In this document: piece by piece, positions 1 to 8,049 of the stretch
Numbering within the stretch: position 1 is the stretch's first letter
Layout: each line of letters opens with the position of its first letter
Assembly (NCBI RefSeq): GCF_031846415.1
Contig: NZ_JAVRHT010000019.1
Span: 1 to 64,000, forward strand
Length of the DNA stretch: 64,000 nucleotides
Direction of reading: 5' to 3'
From: Rubrivirga litoralis
Lineage (GTDB): Bacteria; Bacteroidota; Rhodothermia; Rhodothermales; Rubricoccaceae
The notes under the pieces: model-generated
What the model was told of the DNA's origin: nothing
The model's database searches: none
The model's input: the letters and a program-made list of their open reading frames with translations, nothing else
Program-made: the position numbers and the translations under genes

Positions 1-2226
1 GCAGCTCTCGACCAGAAGCTGCGCCCCCTTGACCCCGTCGCGAAACTGGGCTGGGCTGTGGGCCACGACCACGACGGCCGCGTTCCGCTTGCGGAGGGTC
101 AGGAGCCACTGGCGGAGCCGGTCGGCGAAGCGCCCGTGCATGAGCGCCGCCCACGCCTCCTCGATCACGATGAGCGTGGGCGAGCCGTCGAGCGACTCCT
201 CGACGCGGCGGAAGAGGTACGTCAGCGCAGGCACGAGCACACGGTCCGACATCCCGACCAGGTGCGAGAGCTCGACGACTTGGTGCCGGACGGCGTCCTC
301 TCCCCCGGCGAACGAGTCTTGATCGGCGTCGAAGAGCTGGCCGTACGGCCCTTCCAGGGTGTACGGCCGCACGAGCGCTCGGAGCCGCTCGTCGCCGAGC
401 CCGACCAGGAGCGCCGTCAACGTCCGGTCCCCCGCGGGGCTCTCCGCTAGCAGTCCGACCGCGTGCGCCAGTCGGCCGCGCTCGTCGGGCGAGAGCCGCT
501 CGCCCTGGACCTCGACCAGCCCTTCCAGCCAGTCGACGGCCCAGAGCCGCACGTCGGGTCGGTCGACGCCCCGGAGCGGCTGCATCGCCACGGGCTCCGT
601 GTCGCCCGCGTCGTGAGCGACCGTCCCGGCGAGGTCGTAATGCGCCGCGCCCATCGCACGGCCCGAGACGTAGTGGCTGTACCCGACGTCGAACGTCACT
701 GTCCGCGATCCGGCGTAGCGGCGCCATTGCGCGAGGATCAGGCCCACAAGAACCGACTTGCCCGCGCCCGTCGCGCCGACGACGAGGGTGTGGCCCACGT
801 CGCCCTCGTGCAAGCAGAGACGGAATGGGGTCGAGCCGTCCGTCCGCGCCCACAGGAGCGGCGGCGAGCCCTCAGGGAACAGCCCGCTCGGGACCTCGCG
901 GTGCCCGCCCCAGGGCGCCGTCAGCGGGAGCACGTCGACGACGTTCTCGGTCGACAGGACGGGGCGGCGGAGGTTGGCGTGGCCGTGGCCCGGTAGCGAG
1001 CCGACGAAGGCGTCGACGGCGTTCACATCCTCGACGCGGCCAGTGAACCCGAGGTCGCGGATGGCTTTCAGGACGGCCTGCGCGCGGTCGTCGGCCTCTC
1101 GCGCGTCGTCCGCCATCACGACGGCGCAGACGGTGAGGTACCCGAAGCGGACCTCGCCGCCCGAGTTGGCAGACCGGGCGGCGCCCGCGTCGTGGACCAT
1201 CGCCGTCGCGTTGCCATCCTGAAAGGCGAGGTCGAGATCCGTCGTCTCACGCTTCTTCTTCGACGCCATGTCCTTGGCCCAGTCGCCCGCGCCGCGCCGC
1301 TTTTGGAACCACCCGAGCTGACTCTTTCCGATCACCTTCGACGCCGTCGTGGGCGAGAACGGCAGGAACCGGACGGACCAGCGGTACGGGAACGGGAGTC
1401 GCGTGAGCGGGTCGGCGAGGCCGGGCCGCGTCGCGTTCGGGTAGCCCTGCACGGCGACGACCCGGACGTGCTGGTCACCCATCCGGGGCTCGAAGCCGCC
1501 GACGAAGGGCTGATCGGCCAGGGCGTAGTTGAGGTAGGCCCCGTGGCCGGGCACGCCGACGTTGTGGCTCAACCCCGTCAGGCACTCGTGGAGGTGACGC
1601 AGGAGGTCTGCGCTCCCGAACCGTTCCAGGCGGAGCGCCGAGGCCAGGCGCCCTTCCAGGTCCCGCGCCTCGCGCTCGAACCGGCTCAGGAGCCGGTCCC
1701 AGTCGGGGCCTTCGCTCTCCCGGCCCTGCACGACCGCTCGCTCCATCCGCTTGGTGAGCGCGCCGGGAGGCGTGTACGTGAGCGTGAGGACGGCATCGGT
1801 CTCGTAGTGCTCGGCCGTCGCCGTGTACCGCGCCCGGCGCGTCTCGTCGACGAGCGCGCTCACGGGGTCCGGGAAGTGGCACCGCGCGCGATCCGCGTAG
1901 CCGATGGACTCGCGGCGCACGGCGTCCACGTGGACCATCCACCCGTCGCCGTAGGACGCGATTGCGGTGTTGACGTGCTCGGCCAGGGCCGCGACCTCGC
2001 CTACGGTCGAGGAGGCGAGGTCGCGTCCTCGGAACCGCCAGGCGGCCAGGAACGAGCCGTCCTTCATCAGCACGACCCCCTCCCCCACCAGGAACCCCCA
2101 GCCCAGGAGGTCCGAGAGGGCGCGCGAGCCGAGGCCCGTGGACTTGCGGTGCTCGCGGAGTCGGCTGAGACCGGCGGCCCCGAGGGCGCCCGTGGTGACG
2201 CCGACAGCGGTGGCGAGAAAGCTCAT
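1..2226 (-). CDS. trbE: Conjugal transfer ATPase TrbE/VirB4, C-terminus cut by the window edge
   Basis: This cytoplasmic ATPase powers assembly and work of the type IV secretion channel. The frame stays open from the ATG at 2226 to base 1, so 742 codons are visible and the C-terminus is missing. A Walker A motif (GATGAGKS) sits near residue 482 and a Walker B (LIVIEEAW) near residue 685, the usual VirB4 spacing. The N-terminal half carries the VirB4 domain. It follows trbD in the trbB-C-D-E order of IncP plasmids. A three-unit CTAG repeat array lies just upstream of the start. RP4 TrbE is about 850 residues, so roughly 100 residues should lie beyond the edge. Confidence 0.93.
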   Translation of the reverse strand, partial: MSFLATAVGVTTGALGAAGLSRLREHRKSTGLGSRALSDLLGWGFLVGEGVVLMKDGSFLAAWRFRGRDLASSTVGEVAALAEHVNTAIASYGDGWMVHVDAVRRESIGYADRARCHFPDPVSALVDETRRARYTATAEHYETDAVLTLTYTPPGALTKRMERAVVQGRESEGPDWDRLLSRFEREARDLEGRLASALRLERFGSADLLRHLHECLTGLSHNVGVPGHGAYLNYALADQPFVGGFEPRMGDQHVRVVAVQGYPNATRPGLADPLTRLPFPYRWSVRFLPFSPTTASKVIGKSQLGWFQKRRGAGDWAKDMASKKKRETTDLDLAFQDGNATAMVHDAGAARSANSGGEVRFGYLTVCAVVMADDAREADDRAQAVLKAIRDLGFTGRVEDVNAVDAFVGSLPGHGHANLRRPVLSTENVVDVLPLTAPWGGHREVPSGLFPEGSPPLLWARTDGSTPFRLCLHEGDVGHTLVVGATGAGKSVLVGLILAQWRRYAGSRTVTFDVGYSHYVSGRAMGAAHYDLAGTVAHDAGDTEPVAMQPLRGVDRPDVRLWAVDWLEGLVEVQGERLSPDERGRLAHAVGLLAESPAGDRTLTALLVGLGDERLRALVRPYTLEGPYGQLFDADQDSFAGGEDAVRHQVVELSHLVGMSDRVLVPALTYLFRRVEESLDGSPTLIVIEEAWAALMHGRFADRLRQWLLTLRKRNAAVVVVAHSPAQFRDGVKGAQLLVESC

Positions 2227-2240
2227 CGTGAAGATAGGGG

Positions 2241-2264
2241 TCTATGTGCCTAGACGACTAGGCC
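2241..2264. promoter_or_regulatory. 8-bp CTAG repeat array A
   Basis: Three tandem 8-bp units fit the consensus YCTAGRNG in exact 8-base register, upstream of trbE. The TAG stop of trbD is part of one CTAG unit. It belongs to a set of five arrays (also at 4250, 5193, 6013 and 35414). By analogy with omega and ParG, the proposed binder is the ribbon-helix-helix protein encoded at 4848-5189. Confidence 0.65.
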
Positions 2265-2623
2265 GTCGGGACAGAGCGAGACGGGCGGCGGGGGGACGCG
2301 CTCACGGGCGGGAGCGGGCCGTAGGCGTCGGCCTGCATGAGCGTCCGCGCCAGGAGCTGGGGCAGCAGATCGTCGGCGTCCGAGAGGCGGACCATGAGCG
2401 GGTGGACGACGCCGACGACGACCACCACGACGGCGGCCGTCGCCCAGGAGAGCCCCATGAGGTAGCCCAAGCACACGACGAGCGTGACTTCGAGGACCAG
2501 GAAGCTCCGGTCGACGCCCGCGTAGCGCGGGACGCGGACGAGCGACTGGTGGACGAGCCGCTCAGGGAGGCGCCCGGCGGCGGGCGACCTCTCCCCTCCC
2601 CCGTTCCGCTGGCGCACGCTCAC
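2258..2623 (-). CDS. trbD: TrbD/VirB3-like inner-membrane protein
   Basis: This small inner-membrane component of the mating-pair channel is thought to help place the VirB4 ATPase. It has about 121 residues, and the GTG start at 2623 overlaps the trbC stop by four bases (GTGA). A second GTG six bases downstream is possible. The N-terminal part has the VirB3-type run RLPERLVHQSLVRVPRYAGV, followed by two closely spaced hydrophobic segments (about residues 40-75). The position between trbC and trbE supports the call. The TAG stop falls inside a CTAG repeat array that precedes trbE. Confidence 0.82.
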   Translation of the reverse strand: MSVRQRNGGGERSPAAGRLPERLVHQSLVRVPRYAGVDRSFLVLEVTLVVCLGYLMGLSWATAAVVVVVVGVVHPLMVRLSDADDLLPQLLARTLMQADAYGPLPPVSASPRRPSRSVPTA

Positions 2624-2982
2624 AGCGTGGCCCCGGAGATCCCGAGCGTGGCCGCGAACGAGGCCGCGCCGATGGCGACGCCCAGGCCCATCACGGCCTG
2701 CGCGATCCGCTTGACGCCCTCCTCGTTCCGGGTGAACGCCCAGATGATGCCGCCCGCGGCGAGCGCGATCACGGCGACGAGCCGGATCGTGTTGCCGGTC
2801 AGCGCGTCGGCGATGGTCTGGAGCGGGCCGTCCCACGGCATCGCCGCGCCGCCGGACGCCGACGCTGGGTCGGCCAGGACGAGGACGAGAGCGCAGAGCC
2901 CGACGGCGCGCAAGGCGAGCGTGGTGAGGCGTCGCGGCGGACCGGACGGCTTGCGGATGACGTGGAGGGGATGGCGGGTCAT
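2620..2982 (-). CDS. trbC: TrbC/VirB2-like conjugative pilin precursor
   Basis: This is the predicted pilin subunit of the conjugative pilus. The 120-residue protein has a long N-terminal signal region with a hydrophobic stretch ending near an ASASGG cleavage-type site. A short periplasmic segment and two transmembrane helices follow (about residues 65-82 and 95-117), the normal VirB2/TrbC layout. It lies between trbB and trbD and overlaps trbD by four bases. The TraF-type peptidase at 4275-4841 is the expected processing enzyme, since in RP4 TraF trims and circularises TrbC. The sequence gives the fold but not whether this pilin is circular. Confidence 0.85.
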   Translation of the reverse strand: MTRHPLHVIRKPSGPPRRLTTLALRAVGLCALVLVLADPASASGGAAMPWDGPLQTIADALTGNTIRLVAVIALAAGGIIWAFTRNEEGVKRIAQAVMGLGVAIGAASFAATLGISGATL

Positions 2983-3084
2983 GGTCGTGGGCCTCGCGGC
3001 CGGAAGAGTGGGCCGGGCGTCCCCGGCTAGTGTGGACGACCGCCAGCAGGCGTGCGGCGGTCGGTCTGGGCGTCCCCGAGTGGG

Positions 3085-4131
3085 TCACACCGGCTCCAGC
3101 TGGTAGTCGGTGCCGTCGTGGCCGATGACGCGCACGAGCTCGCGGACACGTCGGCCTGCGTTGCCGCCCTCGACGATGAGGGCGATGCCGACGGCCTCAG
3201 CAACGAGCGAGTGTTGTGGGGGCACGTTGGCGCGCTGCGCCAGCCGGTCAAGGCGGTGGAGCGCGCCCAGCGCCGTCGTGGCGTGGAGCGTCGCGCAGCC
3301 TCCGGGGTGGCCTGTCGCCCAGGCGTCCAGGAGGTCGAGCGCGGCTGCGTCGCGGACCTCGCCGACCACGATCCGGTCGGGCGTACAGCGGAGCGTGTGC
3401 CGGACGAGGTCGGCGAGCGACACGTCGTCGGAGGTTTGGAGTTGGAGGTGGTCGTCGGCCGCGCACTGGAGCTCGCCGGTGTCCTCCAGGACCACGATCC
3501 GCTCCTCGGGGAACCGCTCGGTCATCTCCAGCAGGAGCGCGTTGCAGAGCGTCGTCTTGCCCGATCCTGTCCCGCCACAGACAAGGATGTTCTCGTGGGC
3601 GTCAATGGCGTCGCGGAGCGCGAACCGGTGCCGGGCTGTCATCACGCCCGTGCGGACGTAGCTGTCGAGATCGTAGACGACGCGGGCCGGTTTCCGAACG
3701 ACGAAGCAGGCGCGGGGAACGAGCGGCGGGATGAACCCCTGAAGTCGGGCACCTCCGAACGTGCCGTTTGGCAGTTCGGCCTGGACCGACGGCGCGGCGG
3801 GGCCGAGCGCGTCTCCATGGAAGGCCGCCACGGCACCCAGGAACTGCTCGACGCGCGAGGCCCGGAGGCGAGTGTCCGTCCGCACCTTGCCCTGGGAGCG
3901 CGTGTCGAGCCGGAGCCAGCCGTCGTGGGGGTTGACGTAGACCTCGGTCACGTCATCGTTGGCGAAGGCGTCGAGCACGCGGGGGCCGAGGTACCGCTCC
4001 ATGAGCTCGCGGTATCGCGCCTCGCGCCCGCTGACGGGCTGGCGGGGCACGTCGCGGCGAGCGCCGCCAGCGGGATGCTTGGCGGGCTCGGCGGTGGCGG
4101 TCGGAGCGGTCGGGGTGGGCGTGGCCTCCAT
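3085..4131 (-). CDS. trbB: TrbB/VirB11 secretion ATPase
   Basis: This hexameric ATPase sits at the cytoplasmic base of the conjugation channel. The 348-residue protein has an N-terminal domain with the conserved TEVYVNPHDGWL stretch (about 62-73) and a RecA-like C-terminal domain. Walker A is GGTGSGKTT (about 186-194), an Asp-box follows (VVLEDTGELQC), and Walker B/His-box elements appear as VVGEVRD and GHPGGCATLHA. The first 30 residues are a low-complexity Pro/Thr/Ala tail, so a slightly later start cannot be excluded. About 100 bases separate it from trbC. A CTAG repeat array lies about 120 bases upstream, suggesting shared control with parA and trbE. Confidence 0.93.
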   Translation of the reverse strand: MEATPTPTAPTATAEPAKHPAGGARRDVPRQPVSGREARYRELMERYLGPRVLDAFANDDVTEVYVNPHDGWLRLDTRSQGKVRTDTRLRASRVEQFLGAVAAFHGDALGPAAPSVQAELPNGTFGGARLQGFIPPLVPRACFVVRKPARVVYDLDSYVRTGVMTARHRFALRDAIDAHENILVCGGTGSGKTTLCNALLLEMTERFPEERIVVLEDTGELQCAADDHLQLQTSDDVSLADLVRHTLRCTPDRIVVGEVRDAAALDLLDAWATGHPGGCATLHATTALGALHRLDRLAQRANVPPQHSLVAEAVGIALIVEGGNAGRRVRELVRVIGHDGTDYQLEPV

Positions 4132-4249
4132 CGGGTCGGGGTCGGGCCGGGGCTCTCCCCCGGCGACCCGAAGAGGCGCGAAATCGCCCGGACACCGGAC
4201 ACGGCGGCTCCCAAGAGGTCGCTCGTGCAGCCTCAGCAGCCCCGATGCT

Positions 4250-4289
4250 CCTAGATGTCTAGACGGTTAGACCCCTAGTTGTCTGTCGC
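4250..4289. promoter_or_regulatory. 8-bp CTAG repeat array B
   Basis: Four clear units and a weaker fifth follow one another every 8 bases, mostly fitting YCTAGRNG. The array lies upstream of trbB and includes the TAG stop codon of traF. It is the longest strictly periodic array of the set. Confidence 0.65.
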
Positions 4290-4841
4290 GTCGCGCACTC
4301 CGCCCTCAATCCAGAGCGGCTGGAGAACTCCTCGAACGTCGCTCACCGGCCCGGCGTAGCGGGAGTCCACCGAGGTGGGCACCCGCCCGGAGTGGAGCCA
4401 ATACTCCCCCTTCCCCAGCACGTGCCGACCGAGACGGGGCCGGAGCGGGGTCCCGGCCCGGTCGCGGAAGAGCGGGGCGCTGTTCGGGAGCGGCGTCCCC
4501 CCGACTCGGACGCCCGCGCTGTCCACGACGACCGTGTCGCCGGGCAGGCCCGCGAGCGGCTTCCCCAGCTCGACGACGCCCCCAGGGCACGGGCCGTTCG
4601 CGAGGTAGGGCGCGAGCGCCGCAGCGGCATCCGCGCTCGGGCAGGCCGCGACGATCTGACCCGGCTCCGCGCTGGCGGGGTCGAACGCCGAGGCGAGGTA
4701 GAGCCCGCGCGGCAGGCTTGACGTGTAGTTGACGCGCACGCCGAACGCCCACGCGGCCACCGCCAGCACGGCGAGCCCGACGCCTGTGCCGACGGCCACG
4801 CGCGCCGTCGTCCGCCACCTCCGCGTCGCGCCGGGCGTCAC
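4275..4841 (-). CDS. traF: TraF-type S26 signal peptidase (conjugative pilin maturation)
   Basis: This membrane-bound serine peptidase belongs to the TraF branch of family S26 and likely trims the TrbC-like pilin. The 188-residue protein has one N-terminal transmembrane helix (about 15-35). The catalytic serine motif follows in SLPRGLY. The general-base lysine region is in GKPLAGLPGDTV, and the late glycine/serine box is HVLGKGEYWLHS. The GTG start at 4841 lies seven bases past the stop of the ribbon-helix-helix gene, so the two are probably co-transcribed. Its own stop lies inside repeat array B. Chromosomal LepB is usually longer and does not sit among trb genes. Confidence 0.88.
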   Translation of the reverse strand: MTPGATRRWRTTARVAVGTGVGLAVLAVAAWAFGVRVNYTSSLPRGLYLASAFDPASAEPGQIVAACPSADAAAALAPYLANGPCPGGVVELGKPLAGLPGDTVVVDSAGVRVGGTPLPNSAPLFRDRAGTPLRPRLGRHVLGKGEYWLHSGRVPTSVDSRYAGPVSDVRGVLQPLWIEGGVRDATDN

Positions 4842-4847
4842 GTCGTC

Positions 4848-5189
4848 CTACTCGAAGTGCCGAGACTGGACGGGGTAGGGCGCCCCCCTCCCCTGCTCCA
4901 ACTCGGCCACGTACCGTTCGAGCGCGGCGGCGACGACCTCGTTCTGGCTCGTCCCGTCGAAGTCCTTGACGGCCCGCACCTTCGCGCGGAGCCACGCAGG
5001 CACGTTCCAGTTGGCCTGGACCGTCCTGTCGTGGGCGAGGTCGCCCGGTTGGGGGACTCCTGTCCGCTTGGCGGATGGTTTCGCCGCTTTGGTGCTCGGG
5101 GCATCCGTCTCAGGAGCGGGTGGGTCGAACACGCCATCGAAGGCACCGCCTTGACGGGCCGGAGTGATGCGGGGCTTGCGCTTGCTCAT
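4848..5189 (-). CDS. Ribbon-helix-helix DNA-binding protein, probable centromere binder and regulator
   Basis: The 113-residue protein has a basic, disordered N-terminal half and a C-terminal ribbon-helix-helix domain: strand RTVQANWNVPAWL, helix A starting LRAKVRAV, helix B SQNEVVAAALERYVAEL. It lies directly downstream of parA, the position of the small partner protein in ParG, omega and similar partition systems. Array C, four units of an 8-bp CTAG repeat, lies immediately upstream of its start. Arrays of the same repeat precede parA, trbB and trbE. The inference is a dual centromere-binding protein and repressor, comparable to omega of pSM19035, which binds tandem 7-bp repeats. The binding itself is not shown by sequence. 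Confidence 0.78.
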   Translation of the reverse strand: MSKRKPRITPARQGGAFDGVFDPPAPETDAPSTKAAKPSAKRTGVPQPGDLAHDRTVQANWNVPAWLRAKVRAVKDFDGTSQNEVVAAALERYVAELEQGRGAPYPVQSRHFE

Positions 5190-5192
5190 CGT

Positions 5193-5224
5193 TCTAGTAG
5201 TCTAGGGTGCTAGGCGTCTAACTG
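5193..5224. promoter_or_regulatory. 8-bp CTAG repeat array C
   Basis: Four tandem 8-bp units, three containing CTAG, stand in exact register immediately upstream of the ribbon-helix-helix gene. The TAG stop of parA is embedded in the last unit. This is the natural autoregulation site. Confidence 0.68.
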
Positions 5225-6003
5225 CCATGTTGTTCCAGGAGGACTTCGACCTCGTCCACCAGCGCGGCGTAGTCTTGGGCCGCCGTGGAGCGGGGGGCGT
5301 AGAGCGGAACCGGGACGCGGGCCATCTCGGCCTCTCGCACCCGGACCGTCTCGCGGACGAACGCCCGGATCGCAGGCTCCCCGTCTGGACCGGCGATCTG
5401 GCTCGCCACGTACTCGACGAGCTCGCGGTCGTGGAGGCTGGACGTGTTGACGCGGGTGACGAACGCGCCCGTCACCGGAGCCGTCCCGAACCGCTCGGTC
5501 AACTCGACGACGTCGCCCAGCCCGTCGAGGGCGCCCCGGCCGCTGGCGACCGGGACCAGAACGAGGTCCGTCGAGGCCAGCGCGGCCGTCACGAGCGCGG
5601 AGGCCTGAGGCGGCGTGTCGACGACGGCCACGTCGTAGTTGCCCTCGACCACGTCGATGAAAGAGAGCAGGCGGCGCGAGAGTTGGACCGGCGCCGTCCG
5701 TTCGAGCCGGAGGAGGCGGCGGTCGGCTGGGAGAACGTGGAGCGCACCGCCGTCTGCGAGATCGGCGCCGCCCGAAGCGTCCACTAGCGCGGCGCGAGCG
5801 TCCTCGGGCGAGCCGTCGCCCGATAGGAGGGAGGCTGCGGCCGGTCCTGGCTCGAGCCCGGCCGACGTGGTCAGCGTCGCTTGCGGGTCCAGGTCGACGG
5901 CGAGCACCGCCCGGCCGCGCCGCGCGAGCTCGGCCGCGACGGCGAGCGTCGAAGTGGTCTTGGCCGAGCCGCCTTTGAGGTTGGAGAACGTGACGATGCG
6001 CAT
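5218..6003 (-). CDS. parA: ParA-family partition ATPase
   Basis: This Walker-type ATPase moves plasmid copies along the nucleoid. The 261-residue protein has the deviant Walker A KGGSAKTT at residues 10-17 with the signature lysine. A second motif follows in VLAVDLDPQATLT, and a Walker B region in YDVAVVDTPPQAS. There is no N-terminal helix-turn-helix, so it is a small ParA (type Ib or delta-like). Such proteins pair with small ribbon-helix-helix partners, as found 28 bases downstream. Repeat array D lies just upstream of the ATG at 6003. Together they form the probable stability module of the plasmid. Confidence 0.95.
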   Translation of the reverse strand: MRIVTFSNLKGGSAKTTSTLAVAAELARRGRAVLAVDLDPQATLTTSAGLEPGPAAASLLSGDGSPEDARAALVDASGGADLADGGALHVLPADRRLLRLERTAPVQLSRRLLSFIDVVEGNYDVAVVDTPPQASALVTAALASTDLVLVPVASGRGALDGLGDVVELTERFGTAPVTGAFVTRVNTSSLHDRELVEYVASQIAGPDGEPAIRAFVRETVRVREAEMARVPVPLYAPRSTAAQDYAALVDEVEVLLEQHGS

Positions 6004-6012
6004 GGTGGGGTG

Positions 6013-6050
6013 TCTAGGGGCCTAGGCCTAGGTGCCTAGGCGTATAGACT
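6013..6050. promoter_or_regulatory. 8-bp CTAG repeat array D upstream of parA
   Basis: Four CTAG units, one shortened to 6 bases, plus a degenerate fifth lie directly upstream of the parA start. This is the densest CTAG cluster in the window and a candidate centromere (parS) and parA operator. Confidence 0.68.
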
Positions 6051-6117
6051 AGCTCGATGCGTCCGCTCGCGCAACCGTCGTGCCGAGCGGTCGGGGGACC
6101 TGGGGGTCTAGCCCGCG

Positions 6118-7410
6118 CTACCTCGCGCCCCACCAGCCGACGGCCGCGCCCACTGCCGCGCCGGCTGCCACGGCCCACAACGGAGGCGTCGCCTTGGGAC
6201 GCGGGGGGACCGGGCGACCCGCGGCGTCGGCTCCTGCCCGGACCGCGGGGACGTCCCCTCGGACGACCGGGAGCGTCGCCCACGCCACGGCAACCGCCGC
6301 CCGGCGGACGTCGGCGAGCAGGTCGCCGACGGACCCGTAGCGCTCGGACGCGTCCGGGCGGGTCGCCCGGGCCACCACGTCCAGCAGGGGCACCGCGGCC
6401 ACCTCCCGGGGTTGGGACCGCCGGAGGCCGCCGCTGCAGGGACCCTCGGGGCACGACGCGACGAGGTCGCCCAGGACCGCGCCGAGCGCGAACACGTCGG
6501 CGGCGACGGAGGGTGCGCCGCCGACGTAGATCTCGGGGGCGGCGAAAGCGGGCGTGAACGGGCGGGGGCCGTCACCCAGCGAGCCGCTGGCGATCTCCTC
6601 CGATACCCCGAAGTCCACGAGCCGGACGACGGGCCGGGACCCCCGATTCTCGACCGGTGGCTCGCCGTCTTGGACGAGGACGTTGGCGGGCTTGAGGTCG
6701 CCGTGCGCGAGGCCCCGGTCGTGGACGTGGCGCACGACCTCACAGAGCTGGGCGAACAGCCGGGTCCGCGCGACGAGCCCGAGCCCGCGCTCGTTCGCAT
6801 ACTCGTCGAGCGGGAGGCCCTCGACGAGCTCCATCGCGTAGAACGGGACCCCGGCCCCCGTCCACCCCGCGTCGTAGATCCGAGGGACGCCGGGGTGCGA
6901 GAGCTGCGCGAGGTGCCGCCGCTCTACGTAGAAACGCTGGACTTCCTCTGACGCGGCGTCCAACTGCGGGGCCTCGCTCGCGTCGGGGACCGACCCTTCG
7001 TGCTCGCCGAGCACTTTGAGCGCCGCGCGGAGCCCGAGGTCGTCCCGCTCCGCGAGGTAGACGACGCCCATCCCCCCACGGCCGATCTCACGGACGACCC
7101 GGTACGCGCCGACCACGTCGCCGGGTGCGAGGGCGGGGTGGTCCGGCGCGTCGAGGCGGGCGGCGGCGACGGCCGCCGGTCGGCTGAGGAGCATAGAAAC
7201 GCCCGCGCCGACGTTCCCGTCGAAGGCCCGGACGTAGCGCTCGGCGCGCGTGGCCAGGCGGTGTCCCTCGGCCCGGAGCCGCTCGGCGAACCGGGCACGG
7301 CCGGCGGGGTCGAGGTCTACCAGGCGCTCGACGAGCCAGCCGTCGGCGTCGGACGGGGGCCGCCCGGTTCGGGCCGGACCGCCGTGACCGGTGGGGGAGG
7401 GGAGGGCCAT
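6118..7410 (-). CDS. Membrane-anchored Ser/Thr protein kinase (Hanks type)
   Basis: This 430-residue protein is a predicted active eukaryotic-like kinase. The glycine loop GRGGMG is at about 110-115, the ATP-binding lysine at 132 (AALKVLG), the catalytic loop HGDLKPAN at 236-243 with Asp238, and the metal-binding DFG at 266-268. An N-terminal acidic extension of about 95 residues precedes the kinase domain, and one transmembrane helix ends the protein, so the kinase faces the cytoplasm. Its start is one base after the stop of the ECF sigma factor gene, an arrangement seen for ECF/kinase signalling pairs. The target is unknown. The pair sits between partition and LexA genes on the plasmid. Confidence 0.9.
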   Translation of the reverse strand: MALPSPTGHGGPARTGRPPSDADGWLVERLVDLDPAGRARFAERLRAEGHRLATRAERYVRAFDGNVGAGVSMLLSRPAAVAAARLDAPDHPALAPGDVVGAYRVVREIGRGGMGVVYLAERDDLGLRAALKVLGEHEGSVPDASEAPQLDAASEEVQRFYVERRHLAQLSHPGVPRIYDAGWTGAGVPFYAMELVEGLPLDEYANERGLGLVARTRLFAQLCEVVRHVHDRGLAHGDLKPANVLVQDGEPPVENRGSRPVVRLVDFGVSEEIASGSLGDGPRPFTPAFAAPEIYVGGAPSVAADVFALGAVLGDLVASCPEGPCSGGLRRSQPREVAAVPLLDVVARATRPDASERYGSVGDLLADVRRAAVAVAWATLPVVRGDVPAVRAGADAAGRPVPPRPKATPPLWAVAAGAAVGAAVGWWGAR

Positions 7411-7411
7411 G

Positions 7412-8008
7412 TCACGCGGCGAGTGGGCGAGAGATGGTGGCGGCTTCCCGCTCTCCGACGTACACGCGGAGGTGGGCCTGCGCCTTGACCCAGTCCCGCC
7501 GGACCGTTCTCGTGGTCACGCCGAGGGTCTCGGAGATCTGGGTGTCCTCCAGACCGCCGTAGAACTTGAGCTCGACTACCCGGCAAGCCCGCGCGTCTAC
7601 GCGGCGGAGTCGCTCGATGGCGTCGTCGAGGTCGAGCGACAGGTGAACTCGGTCTTCGGCCTCGCGCGCTCGATCGCCAGCGGGCACGTCTCGGTCTGAG
7701 AGCGACAGGGGGCGGACGCCCCCGCCGCGCTTGTCCCGGCCCCGTCGGCGCGCGGCGTCGACGAGCGCGCGCCGCATGGCCCGGACGTAGAGGTCCGGGG
7801 ACGCGCTGGCGAACGGGGTCCCCGTCCGCCGGAGCGCGAGATACGCCTCGTGGACCAGCCCGGTCGTCCGCACCGTGAGCTCCGGGCGCTCGCGTGCCCG
7901 GAGCCAACGGGCCGCCCGGCGGAGCTCGGCGTAGACGGCCCGTTCGGCGAGGGCCTGGTCGGCCTCTGAGGATGTGCCGGTGGCGGAGGGGGATGGGACG
8001 TTGGTCAT
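7412..8008 (-). CDS. ECF-type RNA polymerase sigma factor
   Basis: This 198-residue sigma-70-family factor contains regions 2 and 4 only. Region 2 spans about 40-110 with RAMRRALVDAARRR as the recognition helix area. Region 4 is near 140-190 with an ETLGVTTRTVRRDWVKAQ helix-turn-helix. The stretch resembles the ECF subgroup associated with Ser/Thr kinases or TPR proteins. The ATG at 8008 is chosen because upstream sequence overlaps the LexA region and loses the conserved start. The kinase gene follows after one base, so both are probably translated from one message. No anti-sigma gene is visible; the kinase may take that role (inference). Confidence 0.88.
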   Translation of the reverse strand: MTNVPSPSATGTSSEADQALAERAVYAELRRAARWLRARERPELTVRTTGLVHEAYLALRRTGTPFASASPDLYVRAMRRALVDAARRRGRDKRGGGVRPLSLSDRDVPAGDRAREAEDRVHLSLDLDDAIERLRRVDARACRVVELKFYGGLEDTQISETLGVTTRTVRRDWVKAQAHLRVYVGEREAATISRPLAA

Positions 8009-8049
8009 GGGTCGTGGTGGGAGGGTGGACGGTGAGCGCGCCGGGACGC

